Shown: positions 32,175 to 39,679 of the stretch, piece by piece
Numbering within the stretch: the stretch's first letter is position 1
Layout: each line of letters opens with the position of its first letter
Source: Patulibacter brassicae
GTDB lineage: Bacteria; Actinomycetota; Thermoleophilia; Solirubrobacterales; Solirubrobacteraceae
NCBI RefSeq assembly: GCF_033949425.1
Contig: NZ_JAXAVX010000001.1
Coordinates: 868,001 to 932,000, forward strand
Length of the DNA stretch: 64,000 bases
Reading direction: 5' to 3'
The notes under the pieces: model-generated
The model's database searches: none
Seen by the model: the letters and a program-made list of their open reading frames with translations, nothing else
Told to the model about the DNA's origin: nothing
Position numbers and translations under genes: made by a program

Positions 32175-33191
32175 TCACGCCGCGACGCCGCGGGCGTCGT
32201 CGCCCCGAGCGCGGAACGCCTCGCGGTAGCGCTGCGGGCTCACGCCGACCACCCGCGCGAACCGCTGGCGGAAGCTCGCGCCCGAGCCGAAGCCGGTCCG
32301 GCGCGCGACGCCGGCGATCGGCTCGTCGGTCGCCTCGAGGAGCTGCTGGGCGCGGCGCACGCGGGCCCGCAGGAGCCACTGCAACGGCGTCGTCCCGGTC
32401 TGCTCGCGGAACCGCCGGGTGAGGGTGCGCGGGCTGACGTGCGCGCGGGCCGCGAGGTCCTCCACGGCGAGGTCGTCGGCGAGGTGCCGCTCGATCCACG
32501 CCAGCAGCGGCGCGAGCGACGCGCCCGGATCCGGTGGGGGCTCGTGGTCGACGAACTGCGACTGCCCGCCGGCCCGCTCCGGGGCCATCACCGCCGCGCG
32601 CGCCGTGGCCGCGGCGACCGCGGGTCCGTGGTCGCGCCGTACGAGGTGCAGGCAGAGGTCCATGCCGGCCGCTGCGCCGGCGGAGGTGAGGATCGCCCCC
32701 TCGTCGACGTACAGGACGTCCGGATCGACGGTCACGCGCGGGAAGCGGCGGGCGAGCTCGGCGACGCCCTTCCAGTGGGTCGTCGCGCGACGGCCGTCGA
32801 GCAGCCCCGCCTGGGCGAGCACGAACGCCCCGCTGCAGACCGACGCGACCCGCGCGCCCCCGGCGGCCGCGTCGCGCAGCGCGTCGAGCGCCGGGACGGG
32901 GACCGGCGCCAGCGGGTCGCGGACGCCCGGCACGACCACCGTGGCGGCGCGGCGGAGGGCGTCGAGGCCGTGCGGCGCGCAGAGCGCGAAGGCCCCCGCG
33001 TCGACCGGCGTCGCGGGGTCCACCGCGCAGACCTCGACGCGGTACGCCGGCGAGCCGTCGGCGCGGGCCGTCCAGCCGAACGCGTCGCACGGGATCGAGA
33101 GGTCGAACGGCACCACGCCGGGCAGGGCCAGCACGGCCACCGCGACCGGCGGGGTCGCGCCGTCGGGCACGGCGGAGCGCGTGGTGGACAC
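32175..33191 (-). CDS. GlxA-type AraC family regulator (DJ-1/PfpI + AraC HTH)
   Basis: Protein of about 338 residues from the GTG at 33191; an ATG at 33224 would add 11. Residues 15-190 form a DJ-1/PfpI-like domain (VAVLALPGVVPFDLSIPCDAFGW, VVVPGVRDPL, ASVCSGAFVLAQAGLLDGRRATTHW with the elbow Cys, LTSAGAAAGMDLCLHLV). Then comes a double AraC helix-turn-helix (LAVEDLAARAHVSPRTLTRRFREQTGTTPLQWLLRARVRRAQQLLEAT ... VSPQRYREAF). It senses an unknown metabolite and is divergent from the DUF2269-like membrane gene. Confidence 0.88.
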   Translation of the reverse strand: MSTTRSAVPDGATPPVAVAVLALPGVVPFDLSIPCDAFGWTARADGSPAYRVEVCAVDPATPVDAGAFALCAPHGLDALRRAATVVVPGVRDPLAPVPVPALDALRDAAAGGARVASVCSGAFVLAQAGLLDGRRATTHWKGVAELARRFPRVTVDPDVLYVDEGAILTSAGAAAGMDLCLHLVRRDHGPAVAAATARAAVMAPERAGGQSQFVDHEPPPDPGASLAPLLAWIERHLADDLAVEDLAARAHVSPRTLTRRFREQTGTTPLQWLLRARVRRAQQLLEATDEPIAGVARRTGFGSGASFRQRFARVVGVSPQRYREAFRARGDDARGVAA

Positions 33192-33274
33192 GCCCGCACC
33201 GTAGCGCGCCTGTCCGGATCTCATCGCACCCCGTCGTTTCCGCCACGCCGGGTCGCCGTATCGTCGCCGCCGCG

Positions 33275-33706
33275 ATGACGAAGCTCCTGCTCAGCCTCCA
33301 CGTGATCGCCGCGATCGTCTGCGTCGGTCCGGTGACGCTGGCCGCGAGCCTCTTCCCGCGCCACGCGCGCCGCGCGAGCGCCGGCGACCCGGGCGACGCG
33401 ACGATCGCGGTGACGATGCACCGCATCAGCCGTCGCTACGCGACGCTCGGGGTGCTCGTCCCGGTCCTGGGCCTCGCCACCGGCGCCGCGCTCGGCGTCC
33501 TCGGCGACGCGTGGCTCTCGGCGTCGATCCTCCTCACCGCGGCCGCGGCCGGCGTGCTCGTCGGCCTCGTGCTGCCGGGCCAGGAGCGCGCGCTCGCGGC
33601 GCCGCCTCCGGCGCGCCTCGCGATGCACGCCGGGCTCTTCAACGTCCTGTGGGCCGTGGTCGTCGTCCTGATGATCGTGCGCCCGGGCTCGACGACCGGG
33701 GCGTGA
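33275..33706 (+). CDS. DUF2269-like membrane protein
   Basis: Protein of 143 residues with four hydrophobic segments (about 3-25, 54-75, 78-96 and 118-136). The start KLLLSLHVIAAIVCVGPVTLAASLFPRHARR and the HRISRRYATLGVLVPVLGLATG block fit the DUF2269 (predicted integral membrane) family. The function is unknown. It is divergent from the GlxA-type regulator with 83 bases between starts. Confidence 0.75.
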   Translation: MTKLLLSLHVIAAIVCVGPVTLAASLFPRHARRASAGDPGDATIAVTMHRISRRYATLGVLVPVLGLATGAALGVLGDAWLSASILLTAAAAGVLVGLVLPGQERALAAPPPARLAMHAGLFNVLWAVVVVLMIVRPGSTTGA

Positions 33707-33734
33707 CGTGCTGCGCCGCGGCCGGGCGCGGATC

Positions 33735-33764
33735 TTGAAACACAACGTTCCCCTTGGTTAGCAT
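33735..33764 (+). promoter_or_regulatory. sigma-70-type promoter of the MpaB-like gene
   Basis: TTGAAA (33735-33740) and TAGCAT (33759-33764) are 18 bases apart, with AACGTT in the spacer. The -10 ends 8 bases before the ATG, so the transcript should be nearly leaderless. The promoter looks intact although the gene is interrupted. Confidence 0.6.
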
Positions 33765-33772
33765 CGGGGGAG

Positions 33773-34960
33773 ATGCACGGACCGCCGCCCCGGGCGACCC
33801 ACCGCGCGATCGGCGTGGGCAACCTCGACGACGACGCGCTGCACGCGCGCCTGGCCGCCGAGCGCCACGTCGGCGACCCGCTCGCCGACGCCGCGGTCGT
33901 CGCCCTGCGCGCCGCGGGCGGGCGACGCGGGTGGCGCCTGCTGGACGACGCCCTGATCGCCGGCGCCGCCGGCGATCCACCTCCGGCCGCCCTGCCCGAG
34001 GCCGTGCGCGATCTGCTCGAGGCCGCCGCGACGATCCCGCCGTGGCTCGACCTGCCGCTCGTGCGCGCCGGCGCGAGCGCCCACTGGCGGGTCGGGTTCC
34101 TCGCCCAGACGATGGCCCTGACCTACGGGTCGCTCGCCTTCGGCTACCAGTACGCCGACCTCGCCCGTCCGCTCGTGATGACCGGGCGGCTGGAGCGGAT
34201 GGTGCCGCGCCGGATCTCGGAGACGGCGCGCTGGGCGCTCGCCGCGACGACGCCCGGCGCGATGGCCCCGTGGCGCGACGGATGGGCGGCCACCGTCCGG
34301 GTCCGGATCGTCCATGCGCTCGTGCGCGCGCACCTCGCCCGGCGAGCGGACTGGCAGGCCGAGTGGGGCGTGCCGATCTCCTCCGCTGCGTCGCTGGCCA
34401 CCGGGATCGGAGGCTTCCTCGTCGTGCCGCACGACGCGATGGCCGACCTCGGCGTGCGCGCGACGGACGCCGAGCGCGAGGCCCGGACCGCCCTCTAGCG
34501 CTGGATCAGCCACGTCATGGGCGCACCGACCGACCTGCTGCCGGCCTCGTGGGCCGAGGCGGTCCGCCTCGTCGACGCGCTCGAGCCGCTGATGGGCGAG
34601 CCGATCGACGGCAGCGCCGAGCTGCTCGACGCGCTGACCGGCCACGGCGCGCCCTCGGCCCAGGCCGTCCCGGGCCCTCCCGGCTGGGCGCTGCAGCGGC
34701 TGTCGACGACCGTCGGCCAGGCGCTCACCCGCCGCTGGATGGGCCGCGAGCGCGCCGACGCCCTGGGGGTCGGCGGGGCCGGGTTCGACCGCCTCGTGCC
34801 ACTCGTCCGGCCGCTCTCGATCGCCGCGGGTGCCACGACGGCCACCGGCGTGCTCGGCTCCGACGAGCGGGTCGCCCGGCTGCAGATCGCCATGCTCGGC
34901 GGCTTCCTGGACCGCATCGGCGGCGCGTCCTCGCACCTGGCCCCCGCGGACGTCGCCTGA
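33773..34960 (+). pseudogene. oxygenase MpaB family (DUF2236) protein interrupted by an in-frame TAG
   Basis: The frame codes for one DUF2236/MpaB-type protein of about 395 codons. An amber stop at 34496-34498 splits it into 241 residues and a tail. The first part has IPPWLDLPLVRAGASAHWRVGFLAQTMALTYGSLAFGYQY, LVMTGRLERMVPRRISETARW and the WGVPISSA motif. The tail continues in the same frame with RWISHVMGAPTDLLPASWAEAVRLVDAL, which belongs directly after the DAEREAR helix in intact members. A single base change (for example TGG to TAG) explains it. The family are membrane-associated haem or oxygenase proteins related to rubber oxygenase. Either a true pseudogene, a sequencing error or a split protein restarting at ATG 34517. 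Confidence 0.75.
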
Positions 34961-34986
34961 GCGGCGCCGCCCTCCGGCGAACCCCC

Positions 34987-35034
34987 GGTACCGGGGGGTA
35001 CCACGATCCTCGCGCGCTGGTACCGTTCGGTACC
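34987..35034 (+). promoter_or_regulatory. two GGTACC-N4-GGTACC operator-like sites
   Basis: Four GGTACC hexamers lie in 48 bases, as two pairs each with a 10-base repeat (34987/34997 and 35019/35029). The second pair is a good dyad, GGTACCG-TT-CGGTACC. They lie 30-77 bases before the acyl-CoA dehydrogenase start and match the motif at 21295. Confidence 0.6.
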
Positions 35035-35063
35035 GCCCGCTGCTTCCCGCCGAGGAGATCCCC

Positions 35064-36317
35064 GTGACCAGCCCCGCCAGCCCGCCGCTCGACGGCATCG
35101 GCTTCACCGTCCCGCCCGAGCTGCGCAGGATCCTCGACGAGGTCCGTGCCTTCGTCGCCGACGACGTCCTGCCGGCCGAGGCGCAGCTCGCCGATCACAC
35201 CGACGACGCCGCGGTCTGGCCGGTCGTCGAGCAGCTGCGCGAGCGCGCCCGCGAGCGCGGGATCTACACGCCCCACATGCCCGAGGAGTGGGGCGGGCTC
35301 GGACTCGGCGTCACCGGCATGGCGCTCATCTCCCAGGAGGTCGGCGTGAGCTACCTCGCGCCGCTGGCCATCAACGCGATGGCCCCGGACGAGGGGAACA
35401 TGCACACGTTCCTCATCGCCGGCAACGAGGAGCAGAACGAGCGGTGGCTGCGCCCGCTCGCCGAGGGCCGCATCCGCTCGTGCTTCGCGATGACCGAGCC
35501 GGACGTCGCCTCGTCGGACCCCCTGAACCTCGCCACCACGGCCGTCCGCGACGGCGACGAGTGGGTGCTCAACGGCCGCAAGTGGTTCATCACCGGCGCG
35601 ATCGGTGCCTCGATCGCGATCGTGGTGGCGAAGACCGGCGACGACCCCGCCGCGCGCCATCGCAACTACTCCCTGATCCTCGTCCCGACCGACACCCCGG
35701 GCTGGGAGGTCGTCCGCGACCCCGACATCATGGGCGCGCACTTCGTCGGTGGCCACCCGGAGATCCGCCTGACCGACGTGCGGGTCCCGATCGGCAACCT
35801 GCTCGGCGGCGAGGGCGAGGGCTTCGTCATCTCGCAGAAGCGGCTCGCCGGGGGCCGGCTCGCGCACGCGATGCGCTGGATCGGCGTCTCGCAGCGGGCG
35901 GTGGACCTCACCGCCGCCCGGCTCCAGGAGCGCGAGGCCTTCGGCGGCGCGCTCTCGCAGCAGCAGGCGCTGCAGTTCTTCCTCGCCGACAGCGCGATCG
36001 ACCTCTACGCCTCGCGGCTCATGGTCCTCAACGCGGCGTGGAAGGTCGAGCACGGCCTCCCCCACCGCCAGGAGATCGCGATGCTCAAGACGTTCGTCTC
36101 CGAGGCGTTCGGCCGGATCCTCGACCGCTGCGTCCAGATCTACGGCTCGCACGGCATCGCGACGGAGGACTTCCCGATCGGCCGCTGGTACGCCGACAGC
36201 CGCGCCGCCCGGATCTACGACGGCGCGAGCGAGGTGCACCGGATGACGATCGCGCGCACCCTGCTGAAGCTCGCCCGCGAGGGCTCCACGGCGTCCGGCT
36301 GCGGCGCCATCGACTGA
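35064..36317 (+). CDS. acyl-CoA dehydrogenase, ACAD10/11-like
   Basis: Protein of 417 residues. It has the helical N-domain, the FAD region CFAMTEPDVASSDPLNLATTA and GRKWFITGAIGASIAIVVAKTG, and the C-domain (QEREAFGGALSQQQALQFFLADSAIDLY). The end YDGASEVHRMTIARTLLK carries Asp where medium-chain enzymes have the catalytic Glu (YEGTSQ), as in the ACAD10/11-type branch. GTG at 35064 follows GAGGAG. The next gene, 7 bases on, is an APH-like kinase. In animals these two modules are fused and process 4-hydroxyacyl-CoA through a phosphorylated intermediate, so the pair may do the same here. Confidence 0.88.
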   Translation: MTSPASPPLDGIGFTVPPELRRILDEVRAFVADDVLPAEAQLADHTDDAAVWPVVEQLRERARERGIYTPHMPEEWGGLGLGVTGMALISQEVGVSYLAPLAINAMAPDEGNMHTFLIAGNEEQNERWLRPLAEGRIRSCFAMTEPDVASSDPLNLATTAVRDGDEWVLNGRKWFITGAIGASIAIVVAKTGDDPAARHRNYSLILVPTDTPGWEVVRDPDIMGAHFVGGHPEIRLTDVRVPIGNLLGGEGEGFVISQKRLAGGRLAHAMRWIGVSQRAVDLTAARLQEREAFGGALSQQQALQFFLADSAIDLYASRLMVLNAAWKVEHGLPHRQEIAMLKTFVSEAFGRILDRCVQIYGSHGIATEDFPIGRWYADSRAARIYDGASEVHRMTIARTLLKLAREGSTASGCGAID

Positions 36318-36324
36318 GCCGGGC

Positions 36325-37374
36325 ATGAGCGAGCGGACGTCCCCGGTCCCCGGGATCGAGCAGGAGCGGGTCGGCGCCTGGCTGCGCGCCCGCCTCCCCG
36401 GCGTGGCCGCGGACGCGGCGTTCTCCTACGCGCGGATCGGCGACGGCCGCTCGAACCTCACCTTCCGCGTGCAGGACGACGCCGGCGACCGCTGGGTGCT
36501 GCGCCGGCCGCCGCTCGGCCGGCGCCTGCGCGGCGCCCACGACATGGCGCGCGAGCACCGGCTGCTCGCGGCGCTGCACCCCGCGGGGGTGCGCGTGCCC
36601 CGGCCGCTGGGGCTCTGCGAGGACGAGGCGGTGACCGGCGCGCCGTTCTACGTCATGGAGCTCGCCGACGGCACCGTCGTCGCCGACCGCGACGACCTGG
36701 GTGCGCTCCCCGAGGCGCACCGCGCCACGACGAGCCGCTCGCTCGCCGAGGAGCTCGCCGCGCTGCACGCCGTCGACGTCGACGAGATCGGCCTCGGGGA
36801 CCTCGCCCGCCGCGACGGCTACGCCGCCCGCCAGGTCCGCGGGTGGTGGCGGCAGTGGGAGGCCTCGCGCACCCGCGACGTCCCCGCGGTCGACCGCCTG
36901 CGCGACCGCCTCGAGGCCGCGGCGCCGACGCAGGACCACCTCGCGCTCGTCCACGGGGACTACAAGCTCGAGAACGTCGTCCTGCACGAGGACGGCACGG
37001 TCCAGGCGATCCTCGACTGGGAGCTCTGCACCCTCGGCGAGCCGCTCGCGGACCTCGGCACGATGCTCACGTACTGGAGCCGCCCGACCGACGATCCGGC
37101 CTGGGCGCTGGCCGGCGAGGCCGCGCCGACGCGCGCGGAGGGATTCCTCGATCGCGACGCGCTCGTGGCCGCCTACGCCGCAGCGTCCGGCGCCGACCTC
37201 GCGCGGCTCCCGTACTACGAGGCCCTCGCGGCGTGGCGGCTGGCGATCATCGTCCAGGGGGTCGTGAAGCGGTTCCGCGACAACCCCGCGAACGCGAACG
37301 TCCCGCCGGAGGAGCTCGACCCGAAGATCGACGCGCTCGCCGCGCGCGGCGAGGCGCTGCTCGACGCGGCCTGA
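36325..37374 (+). CDS. APH-like phosphotransferase (acyl-CoA dehydrogenase-associated kinase)
   Basis: Aminoglycoside-phosphotransferase-fold kinase of 349 residues. It shows the N-lobe GRSNLTFRVQDDAGDRWVLRRPPLG, the hinge YVMELADGTVV, the catalytic loop LVHGDYKLENVVLHEDG and the metal motif ILDWELCTLGEPLADLG. The sequence is of the group linked to, or fused with, ACAD10/11 dehydrogenases, not antibiotic resistance. It likely phosphorylates a hydroxyacyl-CoA. It is in an operon with the dehydrogenase just upstream. Confidence 0.88.
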   Translation: MSERTSPVPGIEQERVGAWLRARLPGVAADAAFSYARIGDGRSNLTFRVQDDAGDRWVLRRPPLGRRLRGAHDMAREHRLLAALHPAGVRVPRPLGLCEDEAVTGAPFYVMELADGTVVADRDDLGALPEAHRATTSRSLAEELAALHAVDVDEIGLGDLARRDGYAARQVRGWWRQWEASRTRDVPAVDRLRDRLEAAAPTQDHLALVHGDYKLENVVLHEDGTVQAILDWELCTLGEPLADLGTMLTYWSRPTDDPAWALAGEAAPTRAEGFLDRDALVAAYAAASGADLARLPYYEALAAWRLAIIVQGVVKRFRDNPANANVPPEELDPKIDALAARGEALLDAA

Positions 37375-37410
37375 CCGCCCGAGCGCCGACGGCGAGACCG
37401 CGGGCATGTT

Positions 37411-37452
37411 GTTGCGTTCGCAACGACTTTGGTTTATCGTTGCTCTCGCAAC
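37411..37452 (+). promoter_or_regulatory. tandem GTTGC-N4-GCAAC operators before the dioxygenase
   Basis: Two dyads, GTTGCGTTCGCAAC (37411-37424) and GTTGCTCTCGCAAC (37439-37452), have centres 28 bases apart. They flank an AT-rich ACTTTGGTTTATC stretch that is the likely promoter. This suggests repression by a dimeric MarR or TetR-type regulator not encoded nearby. Confidence 0.6.
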
Positions 37453-37493
37453 CACTGGCCCCCGAGCGGGACCGCGAGCGAGAGGATCGGGCG

Positions 37494-38486
37494 ATGCGCC
37501 TCGAAGGGCTCCACCACATCACGATGATCACCGGCGACGCGCGGGCGAACGTCGCCTTCTACGCCGACGTCCTCGGGCTGCGCCTCGTGAAGAAGACGGT
37601 GAACTTCGACGCGCCCGAGGCCTACCACCTGTACTTCGGCGACGAGCAGGGCTCGCCCGGATCGATCCTCACGTGGTTCGAGTTCGCCGGCGCGACCCCG
37701 GGCCGCGCCGGTGCCGGCATGGTCCACGAGATCGAGCTCGCGGTGCGCGGCGCCGCCGCGCTGGACTTCTGGGCCGGTCGCCTGGCCGTGCGCGGCCACG
37801 CGACCGAGCGCGTCGACGAGCGGCGCCTGCGCTTCCGCGATCCCGACGGCCTCGAGCTCGCGCTCGTCGTGCTCGACGCGGCGGTCCCCTCGCTGGCCGC
37901 CCAGCACCCGGACGTCCCCGCCGAGCACGCGATCGACGGCGTCGCCGGCGTGCGCGCCTACCCGCGCCGGCGCGCCGCCGACGAGACGCCGGAGGCCCTG
38001 GCGACCGCCGCCGAGCCCGACCGCGCGCTGCTCGTGGAGACGCTCGGCTTCGAGGAGGTCGGACCGGGCGCCTACCGCCTGGCCGGCAACGGGCGGCACG
38101 TCGCCTACGCCTACGACCGCGCGCCCGCCGAGCGGCCGGTGCCGGGCGCCGGCACCGTCCACCACATCGCCTGGCACAGCCGCGACGCCGACCACGAGGG
38201 CTGGCGCGCCCGCGTCGGCGAGGCGGGCCAGTTCGTGACGCCGATCATCGACCGCGACTACTTCGACGCGATCTACTTCCGCCAGCCGCAGGGGATCCTC
38301 TTCGAGATCGCCACGACCTCGCCGGGCTTCGCCGTCGACGAGCCCGCCGACCGGCTCGGCGAGGAGCTGCGCCTGCCGCGCCAGCACGAGCGGCTGCGCT
38401 CCGTGCTGCTGCAGCACCTGACCCCGATCGAGAACCCCCGCGCCGCCCGCCGGACGGCCGCGGGCGAGGAGGTGCCGTCCGCATGA
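37494..38486 (+). CDS. ring-cleaving dioxygenase (glyoxalase superfamily, MhqO/LinE-like)
   Basis: Protein of 330 residues with two vicinal-oxygen-chelate halves. The first has GLHHITMITGDARANVAFYADVLGLRLVKKTVNFD and the second GTVHHIAWHSRDADHEGW. The metal site can be assigned to His in GLHHI, His in VHHIAW and Glu in ILFEIATTSPGF. The family includes hydroquinone-cleaving MhqO/MhqA-type enzymes involved in quinone and electrophile detoxification. The esterase gene following by ATGA overlap matches the MhqO-MhqD-type pairing seen in Bacillus. Confidence 0.87.
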   Translation: MRLEGLHHITMITGDARANVAFYADVLGLRLVKKTVNFDAPEAYHLYFGDEQGSPGSILTWFEFAGATPGRAGAGMVHEIELAVRGAAALDFWAGRLAVRGHATERVDERRLRFRDPDGLELALVVLDAAVPSLAAQHPDVPAEHAIDGVAGVRAYPRRRAADETPEALATAAEPDRALLVETLGFEEVGPGAYRLAGNGRHVAYAYDRAPAERPVPGAGTVHHIAWHSRDADHEGWRARVGEAGQFVTPIIDRDYFDAIYFRQPQGILFEIATTSPGFAVDEPADRLGEELRLPRQHERLRSVLLQHLTPIENPRAARRTAAGEEVPSA

Positions 38487-39142
38487 CCGTCCCGCCCGAC
38501 CTCGTCCTCGCCGAGCGGCCCGCCGCCGGCGAGCCCGAGGGCCTGCTCGTGCTGCACCACGGTCGCGGGACGAGCGAGCAGGACCTCCTGCCGCTCGCCG
38601 ACGAGCTCGACCCCGAGCGGCGGCTGCACGTGGCCGCCCCGCGCGGACCGCTGCAGCTGCCCGGCTGGCCCGGCTTCCACTGGTACGCGGTGCCGCGGGT
38701 CGGCTACCCGGACCCCGCGACGTACGCCGCCGCCTACGCCGCGCTGGCCCGCGTCCACGACGGCCTGTGGGCGCGGACGGGGATCGGCCCCGAGCGGACG
38801 GTCCTCTCCGGCTTCTCGATGGGCTCCGTCATGAGCTACGCGCTGGGCCTCGGTCCCGACCGGCCGCGGCCGGCGGGTCTGCTCATCCACGCCGGCTTCG
38901 TCCCGACCGTCCCGGGCTGGGAGCCCGACCTCGCCCACCGGCGCGGCCTGCCGGTGCGGATCAGCCACGGGAGCGCGGACCCGATCATGGACGTCGCCTT
39001 CGCCCACGACGCCCGTGAGCGGCTGACGGCCGCCGGCCTCGACGTCCGCTACGCCGAGCACGGCGGTGCCCACCACCTGGCGCCGTCCGACGCGCCGGCC
39101 GGCCGGGCGTTCCTCGACGAGGTCCTGCCGCCGCGCGGGTGA
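38483..39142 (+). CDS. carboxylesterase/phospholipase-type alpha/beta hydrolase (MhqD-like)
   Basis: Protein of 219 residues: LVLHHGRGTSEQDLLPLADELDPE near the start, nucleophile elbow SGFSMGSVMSYAL, acid in HGSADPIMDV, and base in GGAHHLAPSD. This is the phospholipase/carboxylesterase (YpfH/MhqD) group. It is coupled to the dioxygenase by a 4-base overlap, so the two likely form a quinone-response operon. Confidence 0.87.
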   Translation: MTVPPDLVLAERPAAGEPEGLLVLHHGRGTSEQDLLPLADELDPERRLHVAAPRGPLQLPGWPGFHWYAVPRVGYPDPATYAAAYAALARVHDGLWARTGIGPERTVLSGFSMGSVMSYALGLGPDRPRPAGLLIHAGFVPTVPGWEPDLAHRRGLPVRISHGSADPIMDVAFAHDARERLTAAGLDVRYAEHGGAHHLAPSDAPAGRAFLDEVLPPRG

Positions 39143-39212
39143 GTCCCGGCGGGCCGCCTCCCGGCGACCCACCGGACCTCCTCGCGTACGCCGACGACGC
39201 CGGCGAGGACGT

Positions 39213-39238
39213 GTTTCGTCGCCATCCCGCGCGGGTAC
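39213..39238 (+). promoter_or_regulatory. GTTT-N16-GGGTAC stress-sigma-type promoter of csbD-like gene
   Basis: GTTT (39213-39216) and GGGTAC (39233-39238) are 16 bases apart, identical in layout to the element at 7458-7483. It lies 64 bases upstream of the CsbD-family gene. CsbD is a SigB-controlled general stress protein in Bacillus, which supports the reading. Confidence 0.65.
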
Positions 39239-39302
39239 GTGAGGGTCACGGGACGAGCGGCGACCCCGCCGCCCACCCGCTACCCCCGACGAGAGGATCG
39301 AG

Positions 39303-39491
39303 ATGACCCCCGACACCGATCGCATCAAGGGCCAGGCCAAGGAGGCCGCCGGCGCCGTCACCGACGACGACGAGCTGCGCCGCGAGGGCAAGACCGACCA
39401 GGCCGTCGGGAAGGCCAAGGAGGCCCTCGACGACCTGCGCGAGAAGGCCGACGGCGCGGTCGACAAGGTCAAGGGCGCCATCGGCCGGTAG
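39303..39491 (+). CDS. CsbD family general stress protein
   Basis: Small hydrophilic protein of 62 residues: DRIKGQAKEAAGAVTDDDELRREGKTDQAVGKAKEALDDLREKADGAVDKVKGAIGR. This is the CsbD pattern of charged helical repeats. CsbD-like proteins accumulate in general stress; the molecular role is unknown. A GAGAGGA ribosome site precedes the ATG, and a strong stress-type promoter is upstream. Confidence 0.92.
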   Translation: MTPDTDRIKGQAKEAAGAVTDDDELRREGKTDQAVGKAKEALDDLREKADGAVDKVKGAIGR

Positions 39492-39550
39492 TCCCCAGCC
39501 GTCGGGCCGGCGCTCCCCCTCTCCGGCCCGCCGATCCCATCCCGCGCCTC

Positions 39551-39626
39551 CCGCGACCCGGCCCCGCCGGGTCGCGGTCGTTCCGGGGGCGCCCGCCGGC
39601 ACCCCCGGGCGACGGCGCCGTCGCCC
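39551..39626 (+). terminator. hairpin cluster after the CsbD gene
   Basis: An 11-bp perfect stem with a 5-base loop (39551-39577) is followed by GTCGTT, then by a CCGGGGG/CCCCCGG hairpin and a 20-bp perfect palindrome (39607-39626). It lies between the convergent CsbD and cyclase genes. Confidence 0.6.
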
Positions 39627-39679
39627 GCCGGGGCCCTCGGCGGTCGGTCGCGGCGCCGGGGTCCGGCAGCGCTCGCGCC

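Noticed and set aside
34496..34498. TAG in the MpaB-like gene read as programmed pyrrolysine or readthrough.
   Set aside because: No sign of pyrrolysine genes and no special context; a point mutation or error is simpler.
36325..37374. Aminoglycoside resistance gene.
   Set aside because: The APH fold is of the acyl-CoA-dehydrogenase-linked kinase group and sits in an ACAD operon.
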